Source: Paenibacillus radicis (ex Xue et al. 2023) (lineage in GTDB: Bacteria; Bacillota; Bacilli; Paenibacillales; NBRC-103111). From it: a stretch of 60,983 bases of DNA. Numbering within the stretch: the first letter of the stretch is position 1; each line of letters starts with the position of its first letter. Below the pieces are notes generated by a model. That model saw nothing but the letters and a program-made list of their open reading frames with translations. It was not told where the DNA came from and ran no database searches. Made by a program: the position numbers and the translations under genes. The DNA lies in assembly GCF_024722015.1 (NCBI RefSeq), contig NZ_JANQBD010000040.1, positions 1-60,983 on the forward strand, written 5' to 3'. Positions 25,556 to 37,000 of this stretch are shown here, piece by piece.

Positions 25556-26746
25556 TTACTTGCTGATTGTTGCTACCGCGCCCGCACCAACAGTACGTCC
25601 GCCTTCACGAATCGCGAAACGAGTTCCTTCTTCGATAGCGATTGGAGCAATTAGTTCAACAGTAACTGTGATGTTATCACCAGGCATAACCATTTCTGTA
25701 CCTTCTGGAAGGGTGATGATACCCGTTACATCAGTTGTACGGAAATAGAATTGTGGACGGTAGCCTGTGAAGAAAGGCTTATGACGGCCACCCTCTTCTT
25801 TAGTAAGAACGTAAATTTGTGCAGAGAAAGCAGTGTGTGCTTTAACTGAACCTGGCTTAGCCAAAACTTGGCCGCGCTCGATATCTTTACGGTCAACACC
25901 ACGAAGCAATGCGCCAATGTTGTCGCCCGCTTGTGCGGAATCCAACAATTTACGGAACATCTCAACGCCTGTTACTACGCATTTACGAGTTTCTTCTTGA
26001 AGACCAAGAATTTCAACTTCTTCTTGAACTTTAACTGTACCACGCTCAACACGACCCGTAGCAACAGTACCACGACCTGTGATGGAGAATACATCCTCAA
26101 CAGGCATCAAGAAAGGCTTATCAGTTTGACGCTCAGGAGTTGGAATGTATGTGTCAACTTGCTCAAACAACTCAACGATTTTGTCAGCCCAAGGACCATC
26201 TGGGTTTTGAAGAGCTTCACGAGCTGCTCCACGGATGATTGGAGTATCATCACCTGGGAATTCATATTCGTTAAGAAGATCGCGAACTTCCATTTCAACC
26301 AATTCAAGAAGCTCTTCGTCTTCTACCATGTCGCATTTGTTCAAGAATACAACGATGTAAGGTACGCCTACTTGGCGGGACAATAGGATGTGCTCACGAG
26401 TTTGCGGCATAGGGCCGTCAGCTGCGGATACAACCAGGATAGCTCCGTCCATTTGTGCAGCACCAGTGATCATGTTTTTAACATAGTCAGCATGGCCTGG
26501 GCAGTCTACGTGTGCGTAGTGACGGTTAGGAGTTTCATATTCAACGTGAGCTGTGGAGATAGTGATACCGCGCTCGCGCTCTTCTGGTGCTTTGTCGATT
26601 TGATCAAAAGCAACCGCTGCTCCACCGTATCTTTTGGACAATACAGTTGTGATAGCAGCCGTAAGAGTTGTTTTACCATGGTCAACGTGACCGATAGTAC
26701 CGATATTCACGTGCGGTTTATTACGTTCAAATTTAGCTTTTGCCAT
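25556..26746 (-). CDS. tuf: elongation factor Tu
   Basis: A 396-aa GTPase delivering aminoacyl-tRNA. G1 is GHVDHGKT (about residues 19-26), the switch II region has DCPGHADYVKNM with the catalytic His, and NKCD is G4. Domain 2/3 length is normal. It is the last gene of the str operon, 39 bp after fusA. Confidence 0.98.
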   Translation of the reverse strand: MAKAKFERNKPHVNIGTIGHVDHGKTTLTAAITTVLSKRYGGAAVAFDQIDKAPEERERGITISTAHVEYETPNRHYAHVDCPGHADYVKNMITGAAQMDGAILVVSAADGPMPQTREHILLSRQVGVPYIVVFLNKCDMVEDEELLELVEMEVRDLLNEYEFPGDDTPIIRGAAREALQNPDGPWADKIVELFEQVDTYIPTPERQTDKPFLMPVEDVFSITGRGTVATGRVERGTVKVQEEVEILGLQEETRKCVVTGVEMFRKLLDSAQAGDNIGALLRGVDRKDIERGQVLAKPGSVKAHTAFSAQIYVLTKEEGGRHKPFFTGYRPQFYFRTTDVTGIITLPEGTEMVMPGDNITVTVELIAPIAIEEGTRFAIREGGRTVGAGAVATISK

Positions 26747-26785
26747 GATTAGATTGCCTCCTTATTATAATAGACGTTTTATTAT

Positions 26786-28861
26786 TTATGCGCCTTTGTG
26801 TTTTGCAATAATTTCTTCTGCAATTGACTTAGGCACTTCTTCATAGTGAGAAATTTCCATGGAGTAAACTCCGCGGCCTTGTGTACGGGAACGCAATGTA
26901 GTGGAGTAACCGAACATCTCAGACAAAGGCACCTTAGCACGGATGATTTGTGCGCCAAAGCGCGCATCCATACCTTCGATACGTCCACGACGGGAGTTAA
27001 GGTCACCCATAACATCGCCCATGTACTCTTCAGGAACAGTTACTTCTACTTTCATGATTGGCTCAAGCAAAACAGGAGCACATTTCTCTACTGCTGCTTT
27101 CAATGCCATCGATCCAGCAATTTTAAATGCCATCTCATTGGAGTCAACATCATGGTAAGAACCGTCAACAACGGTAGCTTTGATGTCAACCATCGGGAAG
27201 CCGGCAATAACGCCGTTTTTCATGGATTCTTCGATACCGGCCTGAATTGGCGCGATATATTCTCTTGGAATCGAACCCCCAACTACTTTGCTCTCGAACA
27301 AGAATCCTGCACCGGCTTCTTGTGGAGAGAAAATAACCCAACAATGTCCATACTGTCCACGACCACCGGACTGACGTACGAATTTACCTTCAACTCTTGC
27401 CTCTTGACGGAATGTTTCGCGATAAGCAACCTGTGGTTTACCCACATTGGTTTCTACTTTAAACTCACGCAACATACGGTCAACGAGAATCTCAAGGTGA
27501 AGCTCACCCATACCAGCGATGATAGTTTGGCCTGTTTCTTCGTCAGTGTGAGCACGGAAAGTTGGATCCTCTTCAGCCAATTTGGACAATGCAATGCCCA
27601 TTTTGTCTTGGTCGGCTTTCGTTTTCGGCTCAACAGCCAATTGAATAACAGGTTCAGGGAAGTTCATGGATTCCAAGATTACTTGGTTTTTCTCATCACA
27701 GAGAGTGTCTCCAGTTGTTGTATCCTTAAGACCAACAGCTGCAGCGATATCTCCGGAATAAACGATACTGATTTCTTGACGACTGTTGGCATGCATCTGA
27801 AGGATACGGCCAACGCGCTCGCGCTTGCCTTTTGTGGAGTTGATTACGTATGAACCAGCATTCAACACACCGGAGTATACGCGGAAGAACGTCAACTTAC
27901 CAACGAAAGGATCCGTCATGATCTTGAAAGCAAGAGCAGAGAACGGTTGATCATCAGCAGATTTACGAATTACTTCCGTACCATCATCCAATGTACCTTT
28001 AATGTCTGGAACATCGGTTGGAGCCGGCAAGTAGTCGACAACAGCATCGATCATCAATGGAACGCCTTTGTTTCTATAAGAAGAACCACACACAACAGGG
28101 AAGATTTTAACTTGGCAAGTACCTACACGAAGAGCAGCTTTAATCTCTTCGATAGAAAGTTCTTCACCTTCTAGGTACTTCATTGTAAGTTCTTCATCAA
28201 GTTCAGCTACTTTTTCAATTAGCTCAAGACGAAGCTCTTCTGCTTTTGCTTTGTACTCTTCAGGAATTTCGACTCTATCTACTTCTTTACCCATATCATC
28301 TTTGAAGATGAAGGCAACTTGTTCGATTAAGTCAATAATACCAATGAAATCATTCTCAGCACCGATTGGCAATTGAATGGCAACTGCGTTAGCACCTAGC
28401 TTCTCACGCATTTGTTCAATAACTGCCAAGAAATCAGCACCGATGATGTCCATTTTATTAACATAAGCAATACGAGGAACGCTGTATTTATCAGCTTGTC
28501 TCCAAACTGTTTCGGACTGAGGCTCAACGCCTTCTTTAGCGCTGAAAACACCAACAGCTCCGTCCAACACGCGAAGAGAACGTTCCACTTCAACCGTGAA
28601 GTCTACGTGTCCCGGGGTATCGATAATATTGATGCGTTTACCCTTCCAGTGAGTAGTTGTCGCGGCGGAAGTGATGGTAATTCCGCGCTCTTGTTCTTGT
28701 TCCATCCAGTCCATCGTTGCTGCACCTTCGTGCACTTCACCGATTTTATGAGTGATACCAGTATAGTACAAGATCCGCTCAGTGGTTGTAGTTTTACCCG
28801 CATCAATATGCGCCATAATCCCGATATTACGCGTATTGTCCAAGGAGTACTCTCTAGCCAT
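26786..28861 (-). CDS. fusA: elongation factor G
   Basis: A 691-aa translocase. G1 AHIDAGKTTTTER, switch II DTPGHVDFT, G4 NKMD, then domains II-V, including the domain IV tip HDVDSNEMAFKIAGS. ATG 28861 lies 8 bp after GGAG and matches the usual MAREYSLDNTRNIGI start. Long open frames on the opposite strand are shadows. Confidence 0.98.
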   Translation of the reverse strand: MAREYSLDNTRNIGIMAHIDAGKTTTTERILYYTGITHKIGEVHEGAATMDWMEQEQERGITITSAATTTHWKGKRINIIDTPGHVDFTVEVERSLRVLDGAVGVFSAKEGVEPQSETVWRQADKYSVPRIAYVNKMDIIGADFLAVIEQMREKLGANAVAIQLPIGAENDFIGIIDLIEQVAFIFKDDMGKEVDRVEIPEEYKAKAEELRLELIEKVAELDEELTMKYLEGEELSIEEIKAALRVGTCQVKIFPVVCGSSYRNKGVPLMIDAVVDYLPAPTDVPDIKGTLDDGTEVIRKSADDQPFSALAFKIMTDPFVGKLTFFRVYSGVLNAGSYVINSTKGKRERVGRILQMHANSRQEISIVYSGDIAAAVGLKDTTTGDTLCDEKNQVILESMNFPEPVIQLAVEPKTKADQDKMGIALSKLAEEDPTFRAHTDEETGQTIIAGMGELHLEILVDRMLREFKVETNVGKPQVAYRETFRQEARVEGKFVRQSGGRGQYGHCWVIFSPQEAGAGFLFESKVVGGSIPREYIAPIQAGIEESMKNGVIAGFPMVDIKATVVDGSYHDVDSNEMAFKIAGSMALKAAVEKCAPVLLEPIMKVEVTVPEEYMGDVMGDLNSRRGRIEGMDARFGAQIIRAKVPLSEMFGYSTTLRSRTQGRGVYSMEISHYEEVPKSIAEEIIAKHKGA

Positions 28862-28898
28862 CAGGATGTCTCCTTCCAATTAATCAGGAATTTTAATT

Positions 28899-29369
28899 CT
28901 ACCAACGATAATGTGCGAACGCTTTGTTAGCTTCCGCCATTTTATGTGTATCTTCACGTTTCTTAACGGAAGAACCTGTGTTGTTGCTGGCATCAATAAT
29001 TTCTTGAGCCAATCTTTCTTCCATTGTTTTCTCACCGCGAAGGCGAGAGTAGTTCACCAACCAACGAAGACCCAAAGTCGTACGACGATCTGGTCTTACT
29101 TCGATAGGCACCTGGTAGTTGGCACCACCAACACGGCGTGCTTTAACTTCTAGTACAGGCATAATGTTTTTGATAGCTGCTTCAAACACTTCCATCGGCT
29201 CTTTACCTGTACGTTCTTGGATCATGTTAAAAGCGTTGTATAGAATGGTCTGAGCGACCCCTCTTTTGCCATCTAGCATAATGCGATTGATTAAACGAGT
29301 TACCAGTTTGCTATTATAAATAGGATCTGGCAATACGTCTCTGCGAGTAACTGGACCTTTACGAGGCAT
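28899..29369 (-). CDS. rpsG: 30S ribosomal protein S7
   Basis: A 156-aa protein starting assembly of the 30S head. Signatures: MPRKGPVTRRDVLPDPIYNS and VRPDRRTTLGLRWLVNYSR. It lies 46 bp after rpsL in the str operon. Confidence 0.98.
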   Translation of the reverse strand: MPRKGPVTRRDVLPDPIYNSKLVTRLINRIMLDGKRGVAQTILYNAFNMIQERTGKEPMEVFEAAIKNIMPVLEVKARRVGGANYQVPIEVRPDRRTTLGLRWLVNYSRLRGEKTMEERLAQEIIDASNNTGSSVKKREDTHKMAEANKAFAHYRW

Positions 29370-29415
29370 AGTTATCCCCCTTTCTGAAAAAGTTCATTCG
29401 TTGCTAATTTTTTTA

Positions 29416-29838
29416 TTACTTTTTCGCTGCTTTTGGACGCTTCGCACCATATTTGGAACGAGCTTGTTTACGGTTGTTAACACCGGAAGTATCCAATGCG
29501 CCGCGCACGATGTGATAACGTACCCCTGGAAGATCTTTGATTCTTCCTCCACGGATCAATACAACACTGTGCTCTTGCAAGTTGTGTCCGATACCTGGGA
29601 TGTACGCAGTTACCTCAACACGATTTGTAAGACGAACACGAGCATATTTACGAAGAGCGGAGTTCGGCTTCTTTGGTGTCATAGTACCTACACGAGTACA
29701 TACACCACGCTTTTGAGGAGCGCTGATATTGGTTGATTCTCTTTTCAGAGCGTTAAAACCTTTTTGAAGAGCCGGAGACTTCGACTTTTCCACCTTTGCT
29801 TGACGTCCTTTACGAACGAGCTGGTTAATTGTTGGCAT
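29416..29838 (-). CDS. rpsL: 30S ribosomal protein S12
   Basis: A 140-aa protein at the decoding centre. TPKKPNSALRK and GHNLQEHSVVLIRGGRIKDL carry the Lys residues altered in streptomycin-resistant mutants elsewhere; all are the sensitive type here. The 125-bp spacer before it shows no ORF. Confidence 0.98.
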   Translation of the reverse strand: MPTINQLVRKGRQAKVEKSKSPALQKGFNALKRESTNISAPQKRGVCTRVGTMTPKKPNSALRKYARVRLTNRVEVTAYIPGIGHNLQEHSVVLIRGGRIKDLPGVRYHIVRGALDTSGVNNRKQARSKYGAKRPKAAKK

Positions 29839-29963
29839 TTCGCCACCTCCTTCCGAAATTGATCATTCATTTCAAGCCCACAGATCCAGGCGAATCGTAA
29901 ATGAACAAAGGAAAAGTTTCTACCAGCACCACTTTGCAGTTTTGCGGCAAAAACGCATTTGCA

Positions 29964-30215
29964 TTATTCATTTACTACAGCTGCTACAGCAGCTCCAACT
30001 TCAATACCACACGCCTTACCTAACAACTTCATAGAGTCAACGTATGTTACTTTAACCTCCAGTTTCTTGCAAAGGTTAACTATTTTTATCGTTATTCGCG
30101 GATCTGCATCTTTAGCAACAAAAACTTCTGAAGCCTTGCCCAATTCTACCATTTTTGCAACTTGCTTTGTGCCTGTACTTATGTTCGAAGCCTGTTTTAC
30201 TTTTTCATAAGACAT
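29964..30215 (-). CDS. rplGB: L7Ae-family k-turn RNA-binding protein
   Basis: An 83-aa protein of the L7Ae/L30e/YbxF family, which binds RNA kink-turns. Motif: KASEVFVAKDADPRITIKIV and LGKACGIEVGAAVAAVV. I use ATG 30215 (MSYEKVKQAS) 10 bp after GGAGG instead of the longer frame to 30263. It lies between rpoC and rpsL exactly as ybxF (rplGB) in B. subtilis, and leads the str operon behind its own promoter. Confidence 0.9.
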   Translation of the reverse strand: MSYEKVKQASNISTGTKQVAKMVELGKASEVFVAKDADPRITIKIVNLCKKLEVKVTYVDSMKLLGKACGIEVGAAVAAVVNE

Positions 30216-30269
30216 GTAAAAACATCCTCCAAAGGACAGGAGACTATTGATAAATTGGCACACTTCGAT

Positions 30270-30299
30270 ATATTAGCACTATGAAAGCACCATTGTCAA
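30270..30299 (-). promoter_or_regulatory. str operon promoter
   Basis: Minus strand: TTGACA (30294-30299), 18 bp, TAATAT (30270-30275). It follows directly on the rpoC terminator and precedes the L7Ae-rpsL-rpsG-fusA-tuf operon. Confidence 0.75.
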
Positions 30300-30351
30300 G
30301 AAAAACACTTGCCTTCATAAAGAATTCACATTGAGCTCCTCATGAAGGCAA
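30300..30351 (-). terminator. rpoBC terminator
   Basis: Ten-bp inverted repeat TTGCCTTCAT ... ATGAAGGCAA with a loop of 23 bases, then GTGTTTTTCTT on the minus strand. The loop is long, with a small GAGCTC dyad inside, so efficiency may be partial. Confidence 0.65.
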
Positions 30352-30375
30352 CCATTATGCTTTTCTTGTAGATCG

Positions 30376-33300
30376 TTATTCTACTGGAACTGGTTCCATA
30401 TCTAAGGAATCCTCAACGATTCCCACTTCATTCGGGTTGGTTATACGAATGTTGCGGTATCTCGGCATTCCTGTTCCTGCTGGAATCAGCTTACCGATGA
30501 TAACATTTTCTTTCAATCCAAGAAGCTGATCGACCTTGCCTTTAATCGCTGCATCAGTCAAAACTCTTGTCGTTTCTTGGAAGGAAGCCGCAGACAAGAA
30601 GGAATCCGTTTCAAGCGATGCTTTGGTGATACCCAACAACACAGGTTTCGCAACAGCAGGCTCTTGATCAGAGAATAAAGCTACTTTGTTAGCATCTTCA
30701 TACTCGTGGATATCCACAAATGCGCCTGGCAATAGAGTAGTGTTACCTGCATCGACGATACGTATTTTACGAAGCATCTGACGAATCATTACTTCGATAT
30801 GCTTATCGTTAATTTCTACCCCTTGGTTACGGTATACGCGTTGTACTTCCTGCAAAATGTAGTTCTGTACGCCGCGAATCCCTTTGATACGAAGCATTTC
30901 CTTAGGATCAATTGAACCTTCTGTAAGCTCATCGCCTGCTTCAACTTGTTGATTGAGCGATACGCGAACACGAGAGCCGTAAGGAACTGCATAAACTTTG
31001 GATTCCGCTTCACCCAAAACCTCAATTTCCCGACGGTCTTTGGCTTCACGAATATCTTTAACAATACCATCCAGCTCAGAGATAATGGCTTGCCCTTTAG
31101 GATTACGCGCTTCGAACAACTCTTGAATACGCGGCAAACCTTGGGTAATATCGTCTCCTGCTACACCACCGGTATGGAACGTACGCATCGTCAACTGAGT
31201 TCCCGGTTCACCGATCGATTGTGCAGCTATAATACCAACTGCTTCCCCGATTTCAACATGCTGTCCGGTTGCCAAGTTACGGCCGTAACATTTCTTACAT
31301 ACACCATGGCTGGAACGGCAGCTTAATACCGAACGGATTTGCAGCTTTTCAATACCGGCTTCAATGATTTTATCAGCAATTCCTGCTTCAATTAATTCAT
31401 TGCGACCAATGATTTCTTCGCCGGTCTTTGGATTGCGAATCGTTTCAAAAGCATATCTGCCTTCGATACGGTCATACAGATCCTCAATAACCTCTTTACC
31501 GTCTTGAATTCTGCTTACAGTAAAGCCTTTATCGGTACCGCAATCCTCATCACGTACGATAACATCTTGAGCTACGTCAACCAGACGTCGAGTCAGGTAA
31601 CCTGAATCCGCTGTACGAAGGGCTGTATCCGCCAAACCTTTCCGCGCTCCGTGGGTAGAGATAAAGTACTCCAATACCGTCAGACCTTCACGGAAATTCG
31701 ATTTGATAGGCAACTCGATAATTTTACCGGATGGGTTAGCCATCAGACCCCGCATACCGCCAAGCTGTGTAATTTGTGACTTATTACCTCGCGCCTTGGA
31801 TTCAACCATCATGTTAATGGAGTTATATTTGTCGAGTGACTTCATCAGAATATCTGTGAGCTCATCCTTCGCTTTACTCCAGATCGCAATGACGCGGTCA
31901 TAACGCTCTTCGTCCGTGATCAAGCCGCGGCGGTACTGATTAGTTACTACACTTACTTTATCATCGGATTCTTTAAGAATGGCTACCTTTTCAGGCGGTA
32001 CATTTACATCCGAAACTGCGATGGTGATACCGGCTTTTGTCGAATAAGTAAAACCAAGTTCCTTAATACGGTCCAAAATAATAGATGTAAGTGTTGTATG
32101 GTATTTACGGAAACACTCGGCGATAATCGATCCCAGATATTCCTTACCTACAGCTTTAGCCTCAGGCAGATCCAACATGATTTGGCGAATATTCGCGCCT
32201 TTATCGAACACAAAATATTGATCAGAAGCACCTGCCAACAAATTAGCCTTGGTCGGCTCATTGATGTAAGGGAAATCCTCTGGGTATATTTCGTTGAAAA
32301 TGACTTTACCAATGGTTGTAATAAGCATAGCTTCTTGCTGTTGAGGCGTGAAGCTTGTTTTGTTCAACGCTTTGGCAGGAATAGCTATACGAGCATGCAA
32401 GGATGCAGCACCGCGCTGGTATAAGGATACCGCTTCATGCACAGTACGAACAATCGTTAAAGCTCCATTAGCTTCTTTATTATCGGTAGTTAAGTAGAAA
32501 CTACCCAAGATCATATCCTGTGAAGGTGTAACAACCGGCTTACCGTCTTTTGGATTCAAAATGTTACCGGATGCCAACATTAGTACGCGAGCTTCCGCTT
32601 GAGCTTCTGAGGACAATGGAACGTGAACCGCCATTTGGTCACCGTCAAAATCGGCATTATATGCCGTACATACCAATGGATGAAGCTTGATAGCGCGACC
32701 TTCAACCAGGATAGGCTCAAACGCCTGAATACCTAATCTATGCAGCGTAGGTGCGCGGTTCAGCAGAACCGGATGCTCCTTAATTACTTCTTCCAATACA
32801 TCCCAAACCTCAGGACTGACACGTTCAACTTTGCGTTTAGCGCTTTTGATATTATGAGCAAGGCCTTTATTAACCAGCTCTTTCATAACAAATGGTTTGA
32901 ACAGCTCAAGTGCCATTTCCTTCGGAAGACCACATTGGTACATTTTCAAACTAGGTCCTACTACGATAACCGAACGACCGGAATAGTCGACACGTTTACC
33001 TAGCAAGTTTTGACGGAAACGGCCTTGCTTACCTTTAAGCATATGGCTAAGCGATTTTAAAGGCCGATTACCCGGACCTGTTACTGGACGACCACGACGG
33101 CCGTTATCGATCAAAGCATCAACCGCTTCCTGCAGCATCCGTTTCTCATTTTGAACAATGATATCAGGTGCTCCCAAGTCCAACAGTCTTTTCAGACGGT
33201 TATTCCGGTTGATCACTCGACGGTAAAGGTCATTCAAGTCAGAAGTCGCGAAACGACCTCCATCCAATTGAACCATCGGACGAAGCTCTGGCGGGATGAC

Positions 33301-33996
33301 CGGAAGTACATCCAGAACCATCCAACCAGGCATATTTTTGGAGTTACGGAAAGCTTCCATTACCTCCAACCGCTTGATAGCACGATTACGGCGCTGTCCT
33401 TGAGCAGTCTTCAGTTCTTCCTTGAGCATTTCCACTTCTCTTTCGATCTCGATATCCTGAAGCAGCTTCTTCACAGCCTCAGCGCCCATGCCAGCTTGGA
33501 ATGCATAGCCGTATTTCTCACGATAGCTGCGATATTCCTTTTCGGACAACAGCTGCTTCTTCTCAAGCGGTGTATCTCCTGGATCCGTAACTACATAAGA
33601 AGCGAAGTAGATAATCTCTTCGAGTGAACGAGGAGACATATCCAATGCCAAGCCCATGCGGCTAGGAATTCCTTTGAAGTACCAAATATGAGAAACGGGT
33701 GCAGCCAGTTCGATATGACCCATGCGTTCGCGGCGAACCTTTTGACGGGTTACCTCAACACCGCAACGGTCACAAACTACGCCTTTATAACGGACACGCT
33801 TATACTTACCGCAATGACATTCCCAGTCCTTTGTTGGACCAAAAATCTTTTCGCAAAACAGACCTTCCTTTTCAGGTTTCAAGGTTCTGTAGTTAATTGT
33901 TTCCGGCTTTTTAACTTCCCCGCGGGACCACGAACGTATCTTTTCTGGAGAAGCTAATCCAATTTTCATAAATTCGAAGTTGTTAACGTCCATCAA
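30376..33996 (-). CDS. rpoC: RNA polymerase subunit beta'
   Basis: A 1206-aa protein. Zinc ribbon CHCGKYKRVRYKGVVCDRCG (about residues 60-79), catalytic NADFDGDQMAVH (about 446-457), trigger-loop region with SIGEPGTQLTMRTFH, and the second zinc site CRSSHGVCKKCYG. I keep the TTG start at 33996, 8 bp after GGAGG, which aligns with the B. subtilis MLDVNNFEY start; an ATG follows immediately. It lies 78 bp after rpoB. Confidence 0.97.
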   Translation of the reverse strand: MMDVNNFEFMKIGLASPEKIRSWSRGEVKKPETINYRTLKPEKEGLFCEKIFGPTKDWECHCGKYKRVRYKGVVCDRCGVEVTRQKVRRERMGHIELAAPVSHIWYFKGIPSRMGLALDMSPRSLEEIIYFASYVVTDPGDTPLEKKQLLSEKEYRSYREKYGYAFQAGMGAEAVKKLLQDIEIEREVEMLKEELKTAQGQRRNRAIKRLEVMEAFRNSKNMPGWMVLDVLPVIPPELRPMVQLDGGRFATSDLNDLYRRVINRNNRLKRLLDLGAPDIIVQNEKRMLQEAVDALIDNGRRGRPVTGPGNRPLKSLSHMLKGKQGRFRQNLLGKRVDYSGRSVIVVGPSLKMYQCGLPKEMALELFKPFVMKELVNKGLAHNIKSAKRKVERVSPEVWDVLEEVIKEHPVLLNRAPTLHRLGIQAFEPILVEGRAIKLHPLVCTAYNADFDGDQMAVHVPLSSEAQAEARVLMLASGNILNPKDGKPVVTPSQDMILGSFYLTTDNKEANGALTIVRTVHEAVSLYQRGAASLHARIAIPAKALNKTSFTPQQQEAMLITTIGKVIFNEIYPEDFPYINEPTKANLLAGASDQYFVFDKGANIRQIMLDLPEAKAVGKEYLGSIIAECFRKYHTTLTSIILDRIKELGFTYSTKAGITIAVSDVNVPPEKVAILKESDDKVSVVTNQYRRGLITDEERYDRVIAIWSKAKDELTDILMKSLDKYNSINMMVESKARGNKSQITQLGGMRGLMANPSGKIIELPIKSNFREGLTVLEYFISTHGARKGLADTALRTADSGYLTRRLVDVAQDVIVRDEDCGTDKGFTVSRIQDGKEVIEDLYDRIEGRYAFETIRNPKTGEEIIGRNELIEAGIADKIIEAGIEKLQIRSVLSCRSSHGVCKKCYGRNLATGQHVEIGEAVGIIAAQSIGEPGTQLTMRTFHTGGVAGDDITQGLPRIQELFEARNPKGQAIISELDGIVKDIREAKDRREIEVLGEAESKVYAVPYGSRVRVSLNQQVEAGDELTEGSIDPKEMLRIKGIRGVQNYILQEVQRVYRNQGVEINDKHIEVMIRQMLRKIRIVDAGNTTLLPGAFVDIHEYEDANKVALFSDQEPAVAKPVLLGITKASLETDSFLSAASFQETTRVLTDAAIKGKVDQLLGLKENVIIGKLIPAGTGMPRYRNIRITNPNEVGIVEDSLDMEPVPVE

Positions 33997-34074
33997 GGAG
34001 CAACCCTCCTTAAGAAGAATGTACTATATGATAAGAAAACCTCTTATCGGGGGCAGAGCCTAGCTAACTTTACG

Positions 34075-37000
34075 TTATTCTACACCTAACTCCGTGCCTT
34101 CGAGATTGAGATTCAGCTTGTCGCTTGTTACCTCATCCTCGTCGTCTGTTTCCTTCATCTCGATCTCTTGCTCGTCTCCAGACAGTATCTTAACGTCCAT
34201 ACCTAAGCTTTGAAGTTCTTTTATCAAAACTTTAAAGGATTCCGGAACACCAGGCTCTGGAACATTCTCCCCTTTGACAATGGATTCGTACGTTTTAACA
34301 CGTCCCACCACATCATCGGACTTAACCGTCAATATTTCTTGAAGTGTATATGCGGCCCCATAGGCCTCCAACGCCCAAACTTCCATCTCACCGAAACGCT
34401 GTCCACCGAACTGAGCTTTACCACCCAGCGGCTGCTGTGTAACGAGTGAGTAAGGACCTGTGGAACGTGCATGGATCTTATCGTCAACCATGTGCGCCAG
34501 CTTAATCATATACATGACGCCAACGGTAACTTCACGCTCAAACGGTTCGCCCGTACGACCGTCATACAGCAATGTCTTACCATTGCGCTGCATACCGGCT
34601 TCTTCCATTGCATCAAACACGTCATACTCGCGAGCGCCGTCAAATACTGGCGTTGCCGTATGAATACCGAGGTATTTAGCAGCCATACCCAAGTGAACTT
34701 CCAGCACCTGTCCAATGTTCATCCGGGAAGGAACGCCCAGCGGGTTCAAAACAACCTGTACCGGAGTACCATCAGGCAAGAACGGCATGTCCTCTTCAGG
34801 TAAAATGCGCGCGATAACCCCTTTATTACCGTGGCGACCGGCCATTTTGTCCCCTTCGGAGATTTTCCGTTTTTGCGCAATGTAGACACGCACCAGCTGA
34901 TTAACACCTGGAGGAAGCTCATCACCGTTCTCACGTGTGAACACCTTAACATCAACGACAATACCGTCGGTACCATGCGGTACACGAAGCGATGTGTCAC
35001 GTACTTCACGAGCTTTTTCCCCAAAAATAGCGTGCAGCAAACGTTCTTCAGCCGTAAGCTCAGTAACCCCTTTAGGTGTTACTTTACCGACCAAGATATC
35101 TCCTGCGCCGATCTCCGCACCAACACGAATAATACCGCGCTCGTCCAAATTCTTCAGCGCATCTTCACCGACGTTCGGGATATCACGCGTGATTTCTTCG
35201 GGACCCAATTTGGTATCTCTGGCTTCTGATTCGTATTCCTCGATGTGAATCGAAGTGTATACATCCTCTTTAACCAGCTTCTCGCTCAGCAAGATCGCAT
35301 CCTCATAGTTGTAACCTTCCCAAGTCATGAAGGCAACGACTACGTTGCGTCCAAGCGCCAATTCACCCATTTCCGTGGATGGACCGTCAGCTAGAATATC
35401 GCCTGCGCGAACTTGTTCGCCTTTATGGCAAATTGGACGTTGGTTAATACAAGTACCTTGGTTGGAACGCATAAACTTATGAAGTTTGTGCTTGATCAAG
35501 TCTCCGTTTACCAGCTTGCCATCCACTATCGCTTGACGGCGAACCCAGATCTCATTAGCCGACACTCTTTCGACAACTCCATCAACCTTGGAAACGATAC
35601 ACACACCGGAATCCTTAGCCGACTTATGCTCCATACCTGTACCCACGAGAGGTGACTTAGGAATAAGCAAAGGCACGGCTTGACGCTGCATGTTTGAACC
35701 CATCAACGCACGGTTGGAGTCATCATTTTCAAGGAACGGAATCAACGCTGTAGCTACTGAAACAACCTGTTTAGGAGATACGTCCATGTAGTCGACACGT
35801 TCTTTTGGAAGAATCAAGTTATCGTCCTTGAATCTAACGATAGCCGTGTCATTTGCAAGATGGCCTTCTTCCGTTAATTTCGTGTTCGCTTGCGCTACAA
35901 CATAGTTATCTTCTTCATCCGCTGTTAGATAAGCGATTTGTTCGGTAACAATGCCTGTCTTTGGATCAACCCAACGGTACGGAGCCTCAATGAAGCCATA
36001 TTCGTTGATTCTTGCGAAAGTAGACAAGGAGTTGATCAAACCAATGTTCGGACCCTCTGGAGTCTCGATAGGACACATACGGCCATAGTGGGAGTGATGC
36101 ACGTCACGAACCTCAAAGCCCGCGCGTTCCCTGGTCAAACCGCCGGGTCCCAACGCTGATAAGCGGCGCTTATGCGTAAGTTCTGCCAACGGATTCGTTT
36201 GGTCCATAAATTGCGACAACTGAGAGCTTCCGAAAAACTCTTTAATCGATGCAATTACCGGTCTAATATTAATTAACGCTTGAGGCGTAATAACATTTGC
36301 GTCTTGAATCGACATCCGCTCACGGACCACACGTTCCATACGAGACAAACCGATACGGAACTGATTTTGAAGCAGCTCACCAACAGAACGCAATCTTCTG
36401 TTACCAAGATGGTCAATATCATCCGTATTGCCGATGCCATGCAAAAGATTAATAAAATAGTTAATCGAAGCAATAATATCTGCAGGGGTAATATTCTTTA
36501 CAGTTTTATCGATTTTGCCATTAGCTATGACCTTTACGATTTTACCGTCTTCAATTGGAGAGAACACATTGATGCACTGTAGCGGTATATGTTCCAAATC
36601 ATTCATACCGTTAGGCGCTGTGTATTCCTTGAAGCCCACATTCTTTTCCAAGAACGGAAGAACATCATCCAACAATCTGCGGTCCAGCAATTGTCCTGCT
36701 TCAGCAATAATCTCGCCTGTTTCAGGGTCAATTAAAGATTCAGCTAAACGTTGGTTAAACAGACGGTTTTTGATATGCAGCTTTTTATTGATTTTGTAAC
36801 GTCCTACATTCGCTAAATCATAGCGTTTCGGATCGAAGAAGCGAGCTACCAGCAAACTTCTTGCATTATCCAGCGTAGGTGGTTCGCCTGGACGCAAGCG
36901 CTCATAGATCTCGATAAGAGCCTTATCCGTAGAATCCGTATTATCCTTATCCAGCGTATTACGGATATACTCATCGTCACCCAACAAGTCCAAAATATCC

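Noticed and set aside
26846..27853. Long 335-codon open frame on the plus strand opposite fusA
   Set aside because: Composition (Cys, Phe, Ser and His rich, no domain) and perfect overlap with a highly conserved gene show it is a shadow of the fusA codon pattern.
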